Position numbers and translations under genes: made by a program. From Paramecium sonneborni (taxonomy: Eukaryota; Ciliophora; Oligohymenophorea; Peniculida; Parameciidae): DNA of 64,000 bases. The stretch's first letter is position 1. Every line of letters begins with the position of its first letter. Below, piece by piece: positions 12,006 to 23,355 of the stretch. The notes below the pieces were generated by a model, which was not told where the DNA came from, did no database searches, and worked only from the letters and a program-made list of their open reading frames with translations. The DNA lies in contig CAJJDN010000084.1 in the NCBI GenBank assembly GCA_905182985.1, positions 81,928 through 145,927 of the forward strand, written 5' to 3'.

Positions 12006-13025
12006 TCATTAATTAATATTATCATTCTGATCTTGATTCTAATTTTCTTTAGGATAACATTCTGGTATATGAATATTCATATTTAAAGTGTCTAAATTTA
12101 ACATATTTTTTTAATCTCCATCTGGTTATATTTCTTATGTTTATTTCTCTTTTTCTTCTTTATTTTTAGATTTCACCTAAGATTTCTTTTTTCTTTTATT
12201 TTCAATTTAATCTATATCTATTTCACTTTATATATTTGAGATTTTGCTTCTTGTTTTTCTATATTCTATTTAATTTTCATTACTATCACTTTTTTAATTG
12301 TTTTTTTTGTTATTATTATTATTTTTAATATCTTTAATAATTTCTTTTTATTCTTCATTTTATTCTTCTTCATCTTGTTCTTCTTCATCACCTGGATTTT
12401 ATTATTCTAATCCAAAATTAAATAAAAATTTTCTTAATTTATAATTCTTTTTATCTGTTTTAGTATTTTCAGGTAAATCAACAGAGTTTGGATCATATCT
12501 TTTGACATCATTTGATTTTTCTTCAGATGTAAATTTACTACTATTTATTTTAGTTAATCTATGTTTTTTTTAATTTTAATTTTTCATTTATGATTCTTTG
12601 ATTAGGGTATCTTCAAATTATTTTTCATTTGATTATTCTGAATTATTAATCTACTTTTTCTTTGATTTTTTAGGTATAGATTTAAATTCTGATTCAGAAT
12701 CAGATTAAGCTTTCTTTTTTTTATTAGATGAAGATTTCTTCTTCTTTTTTTTAGTTTACTCATTAGATTATTTATTTTACATAATTTCTTCTTCTTCTCC
12801 AAAAACATCATCAAAATTTTAATCATAATTTGTTAAGAAATCTTATAATGTTAATTTTGGTAAAGGTTTCTTTTTTAATTATTTGTTATTTAATGTTTAA
12901 GATGAAAACAAAGATGTTTGAAATAATGGTTAATTATCAGATGATTTCTTTTATGTATCATCTTATTCTGATTCTGAACAATCTTCAATATTAAACTTCT
13001 ATTTAATCTTATTTATATTAAACAT
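12006..13025 (-). CDS. Highly charged Lys/Glu/Ser-rich protein, unknown
   Basis: Predicted 339-aa single-exon protein. It is dominated by Lys, Glu, Ser, Asn and Gln, with runs such as KKKKKKSSSNKKKK and EEEQDEEEQ. The only hydrophobic patch is near NYKLRKFLFNFGLEQQ. The composition suggests a disordered nuclear or nucleolar protein, but no motif confirms this. No introns are needed, which is unusual in this window. Confidence 0.7.
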
Positions 13026-13129
13026 ACAGGAGTGGTCATGTATTTTTGGATTTATATATTACAATAATTTTCATGATTTTATAAAGAGTTCTTTTAATTT
13101 TAATTTATATATATAATATATAAGTATTA

Positions 13130-13781
13130 ATGAATTTAGAGAATCCAAATAAATTAAAATGGAAACAATAATACATTAGAAAATATAGAGATCTATTAGG
13201 AATTTCAAAGTATAATAAATAATAAAAAAATAAAAATAGTTTAAGAATATCTGAAGCTTAACCAATGGATAATCATATAACTCCAGGTTATTTGGATCAT
13301 ATTGATAGAGTATCAAAATAAAGATCAAGATCAATGAAATGTAATGATGAGAGTTTTTAAAGCAGAAATAGTTCTTATAGTGTCAATAGAAAACTATCTG
13401 AAATGAACTCAACAAAGATTTATTCAGCTGCTGAAATGAATTAAATTATCAAACATGCTAAACTTTGTGGATTATTACATAATAAACCTTAAGTAAAATA
13501 TAATTATATATTAATTATAGCATTAACCATTTTTAGAATAAAATAGAAAACATTTTGAAGATGTTAGAAATTTATAAAAAAATTGGCATTATTCTAAAAT
13601 TAGATAAGAAGAATTAAATTAGAAATTCAATAGAATTCCGATGGAATAACATTACCAATTTAAAATAAATAATAAAAAGCGAGATTTAAATATATAAAGT
13701 TTGATTTAAGAATAAAAAACATTATATTTAAGTCATAAAGCATAAACAATAGAAGCATCATTATCAAGTATTCAAGATTGA
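13130..13781 (+). CDS. Basic unknown protein
   Basis: Predicted 207-aa protein with one intron (13493-13520). It is Lys/Gln/Ser-rich, with SYSVNRKLSEMNSTKIYS and two helices rich in charged residues (FEDVRNLQKNWHYSKIRQEE). No signal peptide, membrane segment or known domain seen. Most of this gene is repeated after the single N at 14215; that second copy lacks the first 15 codons or so and is an assembly duplicate. Confidence 0.65.
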
Positions 13782-14214
13782 TATCTCTTTTATATGAATA
13801 AATTCAATTATGAGTACAGTAAATTTTGAATTATGATAATTAATATATAAATTAGACATGATCAATAGAAAAACTAATCTATCCTATGTAACCAAAAATA
13901 TTTTTAGTCAAGATTATGATTAAGAATCTTTATTTTAATCTCCATTGAAGTCTCCTGATAAATCAAAACAATTTCTAAATTAATCTCCAATGAAGTTTGA
14001 TAGTATAGATAACTTTATGGAAAGTTAACATATTCTTAAAACTTAAAGACCTTCAGAATTTAATCTTAAGAAAATGTTATCTAAAATAGATGATTTTGAA
14101 AGTACATAGGATACATAAAAACCACATAAAACCTTTCGTTTTAGAAAACATGAAAATTTTTAATCTTAACCATTGTTAAAAATTGAAGTTAAAAATGATC
14201 TTGAAGACTTTTTC
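13176..14214. repeat. Perfect direct duplication A, first copy
   Basis: 1,039 bases that recur, without a mismatch that I can see, at 14216-15254, separated by one N. Two genes are cut by the copy ends, so a biological tandem duplication would leave two broken genes. An unmerged contig overlap explains this better. Confidence 0.9.
13858..14214 (+). CDS. Truncated first copy of the gene at 14898-15440 (assembly artefact)
   Basis: Carries the start and the first ~119 codons of the downstream unknown gene and is then cut by the N at 14215. The complete version lies at 14898-15440. It should not be counted as a separate gene. Confidence 0.75.
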
Positions 14215-14215
14215 N

Positions 14216-14821
14216 TTAGAAAATATAGAGATCTATTAGGAATTTCAAAGTATAATAAATAATAAAAAAATAAAAATAGTTTAAGAATATCTGAAGCTTA
14301 ACCAATGGATAATCATATAACTCCAGGTTATTTGGATCATATTGATAGAGTATCAAAATAAAGATCAAGATCAATGAAATGTAATGATGAGAGTTTTTAA
14401 AGCAGAAATAGTTCTTATAGTGTCAATAGAAAACTATCTGAAATGAACTCAACAAAGATTTATTCAGCTGCTGAAATGAATTAAATTATCAAACATGCTA
14501 AACTTTGTGGATTATTACATAATAAACCTTAAGTAAAATATAATTATATATTAATTATAGCATTAACCATTTTTAGAATAAAATAGAAAACATTTTGAAG
14601 ATGTTAGAAATTTATAAAAAAATTGGCATTATTCTAAAATTAGATAAGAAGAATTAAATTAGAAATTCAATAGAATTCCGATGGAATAACATTACCAATT
14701 TAAAATAAATAATAAAAAGCGAGATTTAAATATATAAAGTTTGATTTAAGAATAAAAAACATTATATTTAAGTCATAAAGCATAAACAATAGAAGCATCA
14801 TTATCAAGTATTCAAGATTGA
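14216..14821 (+). CDS. Truncated second copy of the gene at 13130-13781 (assembly artefact)
   Basis: Identical to the body of the upstream gene but without its ATG, because the contig begins here after the N. It ends at the same TGA. It should be collapsed onto the first copy. Confidence 0.75.
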
Positions 14822-15254
14822 TATCTCTTTTATATGAATAAATTCAATTATGAGTACAGTAAATTTTGAATTATGATAATTAATATATAAATTAGACATG
14901 ATCAATAGAAAAACTAATCTATCCTATGTAACCAAAAATATTTTTAGTCAAGATTATGATTAAGAATCTTTATTTTAATCTCCATTGAAGTCTCCTGATA
15001 AATCAAAACAATTTCTAAATTAATCTCCAATGAAGTTTGATAGTATAGATAACTTTATGGAAAGTTAACATATTCTTAAAACTTAAAGACCTTCAGAATT
15101 TAATCTTAAGAAAATGTTATCTAAAATAGATGATTTTGAAAGTACATAGGATACATAAAAACCACATAAAACCTTTCGTTTTAGAAAACATGAAAATTTT
15201 TAATCTTAACCATTGTTAAAAATTGAAGTTAAAAATGATCTTGAAGACTTTTTC
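14216..15254. repeat. Perfect direct duplication A, second copy
   Basis: Second copy of the 1,039-base block at 13176-14214. Sequence beyond 15254 is unique and completes the gene that the first copy leaves open. Confidence 0.9.
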
Positions 15255-15440
15255 AATAATAATGATAATACACCTATCAAAAAACAATAAAAAAATAATA
15301 ATAAACAAAGTAAATTATACTAATTAGCAACATTTACTGACTATGTTGAAAATTTATATGGAAAAGATTGGTTTTAAATTGTAACAAGAAGACCTCGTAG
15401 ATAAAATACTATTAAAGAGTTCTTCGAATTACTTGAATGA
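14898..15440 (+). CDS. Unknown Ser/Lys-rich protein
   Basis: Predicted 180-aa protein, no intron needed. The first 100 residues contain two SP-type repeats (SPLKSPDKSKQFL, SPMKFDS) that look like kinase target sites. The C-terminal 35 residues, YVENLYGKDWFQIVTRRPRR then a short helix, are more conserved in appearance. No family recognised. An upstream in-frame Met is possible only with an unusually long intron, so I keep the Met at 14898. Confidence 0.65.
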
Positions 15441-15805
15441 TTTTAATTTATTTTATATTTACATTTATAATATATACATATAAAAGAAAAAGTATTACAT
15501 AATATAATAGAATCTCAAATAAATATCAAAAGATACAATAAAATCTAAAATTATTCGATATTAAGTATTCATCTATCATTAATAAAAATACTTTTATACT
15601 AAAAACCTGACTAAATTAAATTTTTCAATAATATTTAATATATTATAGTAAAAATATTCAAGATTTCAAAATATTAAGAATTATATAATACAAACTCTAG
15701 TTCAGAAAATAGTATTAGTATTGTATAATTAATTTTGTTTTTATCTTATTCAATATATAAAAATAGGATTTAAAATTATAGTAATATTTATTACAATTAT
15801 TTAAT
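15441..15805. other. Intergenic, no gene seen
   Basis: AT-rich spacer with frequent TGA in every frame. It probably contains the upstream 3' UTR and the promoter of the coiled-coil gene at 15806. Confidence 0.5.
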
Positions 15806-17089
15806 ATGTCTAATTATGATCAATTAATACAAAAATTAGATTAAGACCCTTCTTTATAAATTTTGAAACATGACTATGCAACAATTATTGATAGCATGAA
15901 AGACACTGATTTATCAGTTAGGCAAATGATTGCAATATTATGGGCTGCTGAAAATGATGTATAAATTCTTTTATATTCTAGTGTTTGAAATTCACTTCTG
16001 AGATTGATCGATTGAATACTTAAATCTAATAATTATAATAATAATAACTCATATAAGAAGAAGTGGTATAAGAATCTATTTTATAACCTGAAGATGAACA
16101 CTAAGAAATTTTATATGAAATTGAATAATAATTGATTTTCAATGTTTAAAAGTTAAGTGAAAATTAACTGATAAATTTTTCAATCTAAAAATATGATAAA
16201 CTAGATTATTAGACAGCTATGGATATTATTACTAAATTTATTGAATCTAAATGTCTTAATAAGGAAGTTGAAGGTATTCTTAATTAATAACTCTAAAATT
16301 AAATGATCAAATATCAAAAAAAAAACTTCATCTTACAAATTGAAAATATGAAAATTCTATCTAATACGAATTCAAAAAACTTCTATCAATAAAAAAAACA
16401 ACTTTAATCTTTTAATTTTGATAGAGTAAAACTTAAATTTCAAGCTATTCTTAAAGAACTCAAAAATTTAAAGAAAGAAACATAATAAATAAAAGAAATA
16501 AATAAAATGTAATTTAAAATGTTATTCCATCAAGATAATATTATAGATAAATTATTAACACATTAACAATTCAATATTATTTATAACAAAATACTCAATT
16601 AATTAAATAATTAAAAGAAATACTTTAATATTAGTGGTTAAGTTCAATAAAGTCTATTAGCTTCATAATAAATTGATAATAATGAAATTTCAATTGTTTT
16701 TGATAAATTACAATAAAAACTAATAAGTTAGATTGCTAAAACTGCTTGTTAAGTGACTGCAAATTTTGAAGAAATTGTTACATCTCGTTCAATAAATAAT
16801 AATTATTTAGAATTAATATTGAATTAGACCAAAATCAACTTTAACAAAATCTTGAAATACAATAAAATGATTTCAACCATGTAATAAGAAAAGGAATCAT
16901 TATAAATACAAATTAGATATTCAATGGAATGTTTAATTTAAAAAGTAACAATTACATTCAATATCTATATAGTTGAATGATGAGAACATGAAACTAAAAT
17001 TAATTCATCTAACAAATGTTGTAGAAAAATCATTCAAAAAATAAAGTTAATCTAGTTTAGAAAGTTTAAAAAGTATTCAATATAAATGA
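15806..17089 (+). CDS. Gln-rich coiled-coil protein, unknown
   Basis: Predicted 410-aa protein, introns 15959-15981 and 16945-16972. After a short N-terminal segment (DLSVRQMIAILWAAENDV), nearly the whole chain is predicted helix with Gln/Lys/Leu heptads and no Pro-rich breaks. No enzyme motif or membrane segment is seen. Such proteins in ciliates are often basal body or cortical components, but there is no specific evidence. It converges with the next gene on the other strand, leaving about 12 nt between stops. Confidence 0.7.
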
Positions 17090-17101
17090 AATTACAAAAT
17101 A

Positions 17102-17667
17102 TCAATCTTAATGAATGAAAGTAGGACTTCTTTTATGTTATTTTTAGAACTAAAAAAATATCTTAACAATTTTACATCTCTAATAAATTATGTTAAATGT
17201 TTTGATTATCTGATCATATTATTGTATTATGATTGTTTTTATCGATATTATTCTTAGATATATTATTCTTGGATATAATCTTGAGTTTCAGCTTATAAAT
17301 CAATAAATCTTTTGTTTGGAGGAATAAACCACTTATTATATTAATTAAATTATTTAGGTGATGGTCTTTTATCAGTTTTGATCTTTAATTATAATTCACT
17401 TTAAGATTTAGTTTAACTGTGTAAACTATAAAGCGAACTGGCTCTTCTTGATTTATACTTATTATCAGGTTATGTTGTATTATGTTAAGAAGTTGAATCA
17501 TAAGCATTTGTATTAACAATCTTATCGATCCATCTATTTTCATCAAAATTGCTAATATTTTATTTTCGAATCAATACAGGAGGCAGAATTGTTAATTATT
17601 TAGATTTTAATCTAGATATCAATCCAGCATTTATTTATTCAGAATTAGTTTCATTTTTATAATACAT
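17102..17667 (-). CDS. Small basic protein, unknown
   Basis: Predicted 179-aa protein on the minus strand, one intron at 17150-17175. The chain is polar and Gln/Ser/Lys-rich, with a more conserved-looking patch NKWFIPPNKRFIDLQAETQD and a repeat EQYIQEQYRQKQ. No known domain. Splicing places the TGA just clear of the convergent neighbour. The plus-strand frame over the same bases looks hydrophobic but is broken by TGA and lacks a good start, so the minus strand is preferred. Confidence 0.65.
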
Positions 17668-17878
17668 ATCAAATTTTTTATTTTATCAAATTTTTAAATA
17701 GTGCTTTTAATAAAGTACTTTTACTATTGACAATAATTTTGTTGTATAATAAGAGTGTTAATGAAAATTAAAAAAATTCTAATATTATTGCAAATAAATA
17801 GTATTTATTTAAAAATCTATGAGTTGAATACTTTGTAATAAATTATATTGTAATCAATTTTTTATAAAATTTAATAAA

Positions 17879-20800
17879 ATGGTTAATAAAAGAGCTTTTG
17901 AAGATTTTTATAGATAAAACTTTTTATAAATTAGGGATTGCTTTAATAGGAATCAATTTTTTAGTTTTGGATTGATATTGTTTTAAACATTTTAAATAGA
18001 AGGAATATTTCTTAATGAAAATAATTTTGAACCGTAAAAAAATGAAAAGAATAGAGGAATAATGGATGCGATTATTTGGATTTTAAAAGCATCAAAGTAA
18101 ATATTAAAATTACATTATTAGAATTTATCCTTTATTTTAATCTGAGACAAATCTAAACCAAATATATTTTATAGATGTTTGTTTCTTAATTACTTTAATT
18201 GTCATTTCTTTAATTAACTTACTATTAGCATTTAAAATGAATAATTAGTAAAATTAGATAAACTAAAAAATTAATGGATTGTTTACATAACATTTTTCTG
18301 ATTTCCCAATGAAAGTATTAACATTTTTTAAATAAGACTAGTAATAAATTAAATAAAAGTTTAATGCAAAACTGCTAAAATTGATTACAAATTCATTGTC
18401 TTTCTTTATTAAAACTTACAAATATATACTCCATTGGATGATCATCTATTGCTCTTTGAATATTTGTTATAATTATATTGCAAATGATCAATAATAAAAT
18501 GAAAGTAAATTCAATAGTTAAATTAGATTGGATTTATACATAAGGTATAATAACATCAATATTTGTGTTTTTATTTTTTCTTTTGCTTGACCTCTTTATG
18601 ATGTTTCATTATTTTGATTATAAATTTAAAAATTAAGATTTTTTGGGTAAAAAAGAATCCAATTTAGAATTAGTATTAAATATATTTATATATGCTTGTA
18701 TTATAATAATAATATTTACTAAACATGAATATCCAAATTTACAATTATTATTAGGAGTATTATTAAATGTTATTTTATTACTTTTAAGTACACTATAAAT
18801 TTTATATAGAAGACAATAAATTAATACTTTTTAGTCAATCATATTGGGTCAATTTATATTTATTTATATTGGATAAATATGTTACATAAACAATTTATTT
18901 CCAATAGATTTTATTAATTTATTGGTTTTTATTTCATCTCCAATTATTATTGGATTATAAATAATAATTAAGTAAAAATAGCTTAAGTAACATTTTACTT
19001 TAAGTCTAAAGGAATCAAAATATTTGGAATAATAATTAAGATAAATTTATGATTTAATAAAAATGACTTATTATAAAGATTGGAGAACATTTAAGAAACC
19101 TATAATAAGAACTCATATATCTCTATAATTACATAGTTTAGCAGCTAATCATTTAAGAAATTGTACAGGTTATTAATTAGATGAAACTTAATTATTACAT
19201 CATAATTTTACAAGATAATGTTTTTGTAAATAATACTTTTAATATAATGAATAGAAATCTTTATTATCTTGGAAAAGAGATTTAGATCATGAAACTGAAA
19301 AAAAATACTTTGCATTTAACAATGAAAAACAATTTAAATAATTTTTGTTTGATTTAATAAGATTCTATTTTGAAAGATTTTTATAAAACAAATCAATAAT
19401 GGAAAATAATGAATAGTTTTCTTATATTTATTTTCTATTTTAAATACAAAAAAAGCCAACAAAAGCATTTTATGAAGCAATGAACTTAAAATTTAAAGTT
19501 AAAAAATTAAATTAAAAGAGAGCTATGATTATTGAATAATTGATTCAAGATGCAAAATACAATTTCAATTAAATGATTGATAAAAAAGATCTTAAAAATT
19601 AGAAATACAATTTTAAATAAGTTTTTGATTTCGATTAAAATGTAGATAATGCAAAGTAAAACTTTTAGATAATACTGACAAACTATAAGAAATGGTATTT
19701 TTAATTATTAAATTAATAATTATAATTGTAATCTCTAATAGAGAAAGGTACAGAATTACAATAATAAATTTTAATATTAGAAAAGCAATTAAATAATTTA
19801 TATTAAATAAATCCCGTTTCAACAGAATTAGATACAATAATCTATTTATTTTATAAATATCTAAATTTCAATATAAAAAGACCTAAAACAACAAAAAGGA
19901 ATTCCCCATATGCAAATTAATTTGTATAATCAATGAATTAATAAGTATTTTAAAGAGATTCATGTATAATATATATTTCATTAATGAATCAAAGAGGTTC
20001 AATATAAAATTATACAAAATCTTTTAAATCTCTGATATTAGGTAATGATTAAGACATCAAAAATTAGAATATTAAATATTTCATGCCTGATTCTATTGCT
20101 TAACATCATGATATGTATTTGGATAATTTTATTGAATTGGGTCGAATGAATATTGTTATGGCTGAATAAAGATTTTTAATATTAAAAAATAAAGAATCTT
20201 TTATAATTCCAGTTCATGCAAAAGTGAGATTGGAGAATTATTCAAATAATGATTTTGGATCTTCTGCTCTTATTACATAAATTGATTAATAAAATTATTG
20301 TTTAGTTATAAGTAGATTAGGAATTTTAGAAGAAATATCATAGAATTTTCATGAAGATATAATTTAGAAAACATTCTATTGTTCACCAACTTAACTTAAG
20401 AATCTAAATTTCTTAAGAATTATGCCATGTTTACTTAGAGATTTATAAAAATTATCATAAACATAAAAAAATAATAATGATATTGATTTTGAATTCTTAT
20501 AATAAAGTAAAGATGAAATCAATTATGATATTTTGAAGGAAGGACATATTTTAATTCCTAGATAATTTAATTTATCTGAATAAATATAATTACTAAAGAC
20601 AAGTATGACAACAGATATATAATCCTATTTTTTATAAGAATAATAAAAAAACTATAATTATTTTTAAAATGCTTAGCATTATTATATTTTTTATGTAAAA
20701 TACAAACTAAGAGTAATGAAAACAATAAATTCATTATATATAATTTTGGATATTTAACATCTTAAAATGGTTAAATCTGAACATTAATAAAAAGTTTTGA

Positions 20801-23296
20801 AAGCAATTTAGAATATTTGCAATGTTGATACTCAATAAATTACGAAATAAAATTAAACTCCAAAAATTAATTATTTATAATAAGAATCAGAAGGTAAAGA
20901 AAACTTATTTAAAGAAAAGTTTGATTTATTTAGAAAGTCATAATCATCTGAATATTTAGAAAAGAAATATTCTGATATGGATTAGAATTTATTAGTAGAG
21001 GATAATATAATGGTTACATAAAAATAAAGAAATGTAGAAGAGTATATTCCTATTTCGAGAAGGGAATAAGTATCATAAACACTTGATTCATAATTATTTA
21101 CAAAATCAAAAGATGATCAGAAACTATTGTAAATGGATTTTGAGAATTCTAAATAATCTTAAAGATAAAATAGTTTTCATTTAGGATCAAAAAATCATAT
21201 TGAAGATGTAGATCTATCTAATAAAAATTCTAAAGATTCAATAGATTAAGATTCTAGTTCTAATTAAAAAAGTAATAATCAGATTCAAAGACATTAAAAT
21301 GATGGAGGTAGTTCAATTGGTAGTTCTTAATAATAATCAGATTATATTAGTAAAAGAAGAATGATTAAAGAGGTTTTATATACTGATCATCAATTCTAAA
21401 ATAATACTAGAAAATAAGGTATTTTAATATTTGCATTAATTTTGTTAACTATTTTATATGTTCTCAATCTAGTTTTTATCATTATTACTTAAAATGTATT
21501 TTATAGAATTTAATTTAGAAATTAGTTATGATTGAAACAAATAAGCATGTCTCCAAAAATATTGAATGTGCTTTAAACCTTTTCATTTTAACCAATCAAT
21601 ATGAACAAATATTTCATAATTCTTAGATTGATGTTACTTGGTATAATTAATTAGAAAGTATCTCTATCAATAATTACTAATAATATATATAGATCATTTT
21701 AAATAAATAAAATAGTATTATACCTCAATCAAGTTTCAATTAATAATGTATTTATTTTATCTATTTAAGAAAATATTTCATTTCATGAGAATGATCAGAT
21801 AATATAATTAGACTAGTTATTTATATATAAATTAATAGGTTAAATGATTATTGATTATTTAAATAATCAGATTTAAAATACTAGTAGTACATTATTTATT
21901 ATTGATAACTATCTCATACTTGTTGATCAAATGTTATAAAAATTTAATACTTCAATTACAAATAATATTTATGAAGAAATCAATTTTATTTAACACTAAC
22001 ATTCATTAACAATAATCTTATCAGAAGTAACATTAAGTTTACTTGTCATCATTTTGATACCTGTTTTCTTAGTTATAAATAAATAAAAAAAAACAATTTT
22101 ATAATTCTTTACAACATTTCCATAATCAGAACTTTAACAACGATTTGAAGTTTTTTAAATTTTATTAGAAAAATTAATAGAAACTAAATTTTCATAATAA
22201 GAAACAAATTAATATGATATTGAAAGTACACACATTAAAAAACTTGCCAAAAGTATCAAAGAAATCAAAGAATCTAATCATAAGAAATAATAATAAGGAA
22301 AATTAAAAACAATTGTTGGATCTAGTAAAATTTATTATTCTATATAGATAACACTCCTTTAATTATATTTAGTATATTTTTAATACTATTATTATTTTCA
22401 ATAGTATCAGGATACTTTATAACTTCTTACATGATTAAATCTTAATTTTTAAATGAATATCTATACTTTTTTTAATAGAATAATATTTATGCTTCATTAC
22501 AAAATGAAATTTTAAAAGAAAATTCAATTTAAAATATGATACTAAATCATTTGATAAATGAAAATACAGTTCAAGTGTAAGATAAATCAAGTAATGAAAT
22601 TTATATATTAAAGTATTAAAATTAATTTAGAACCAATAAAATAATAAAAATAAAGCATTAATTTATTATTCTTTAGAAATGACTGATAAAATAACTAATG
22701 ATGATCCTGAATTATTTGAAATACTGAGCAATAACATTTGTGCAATTTTTGATAGTCAATTAATTTAACATTTGTCAATTTAGTAATTCTTAGAATGTTT
22801 CTCTTATGAAATTTGTGAATCATTCGGAAATTAATAATCTGGAATTAGTGTAACTTTAACAGATTTTATAAATTAAGTGAATTAATTCTATGAGACAATA
22901 AAAATATTTGAAAGTATTTTTTACTATGATATAAAATTAGATTAAAAATTAGATCCACGAAATTTATATTAAGAATTATTATTATTAAATAATAGAGAAA
23001 TGTAAGAAGTCTTCATTTATTTAACATTTACTCTTTAAGCAATATCTGATTATGGAGATTATCAAATAAAGAATATGATTGAGAGTCATTTTATGACTTA
23101 AATAATTATATTTGTGATAGGAGTAACTGTTGTTAGTATATTTACATTAATAACTGAGAAATGTTTTAAGAATTTAATATCAAATTAGATTAATTAATCA
23201 AAATTATTATTAACTTTAATACCATTTGAAATACTTTAAACAAATGCATATGTAATGACATATGTGTTGTAGGAATCAAAGAAGACATATTTTTGA
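17879..23296 (+). CDS. Giant TmcB/TmcC-like multi-spanning membrane protein with PAS-like region
   Basis: Predicted 1,759-aa membrane protein. Introns: 18097-18121, 18505-18526, 21496-21518, 21748-21769, 22325-22347, 22591-22613. The first ~370 residues hold several membrane helices. Next comes a Cys/His-containing block (SLAANHLRNCTGYQLDETQL, CFCKQYF) and long helices, typical of the large ciliate family annotated as TmcB/TmcC. A PAS-like segment follows (HHDMYLDNFIELGRMNIVM ... PVHAKVRLENYSNNDFGSS). A ~350-residue Ser/Asn/Gln linker precedes further membrane helices (ILIFALILLTILYVLNLVFI, ISIFLILLLLFSIVSGYF) separated by extracellular-type loops. The family is expanded in ciliates and its function is not established; a sensor role is inferred from the PAS-like part. 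The C-terminal TGA at 23294 could be extended if an unseen intron exists. Confidence 0.75.
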
Positions 23297-23355
23297 ATTA
23301 TTATTTTATGTATTAATTTGAGTTAATAAATAAAAATAAATAAATATTAATTTAT

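Noticed and set aside
13176..15254. True tandem gene duplication at duplication A
   Set aside because: The copies are identical, separated by one N, and the copy ends cut both genes, which points to assembly.
17200..17760. Hydrophobic plus-strand frame that could extend the TmcB-like gene upstream
   Set aside because: A TGA and no intron separate it from the ATG at 17879, and the minus strand here encodes a clean spliced protein.
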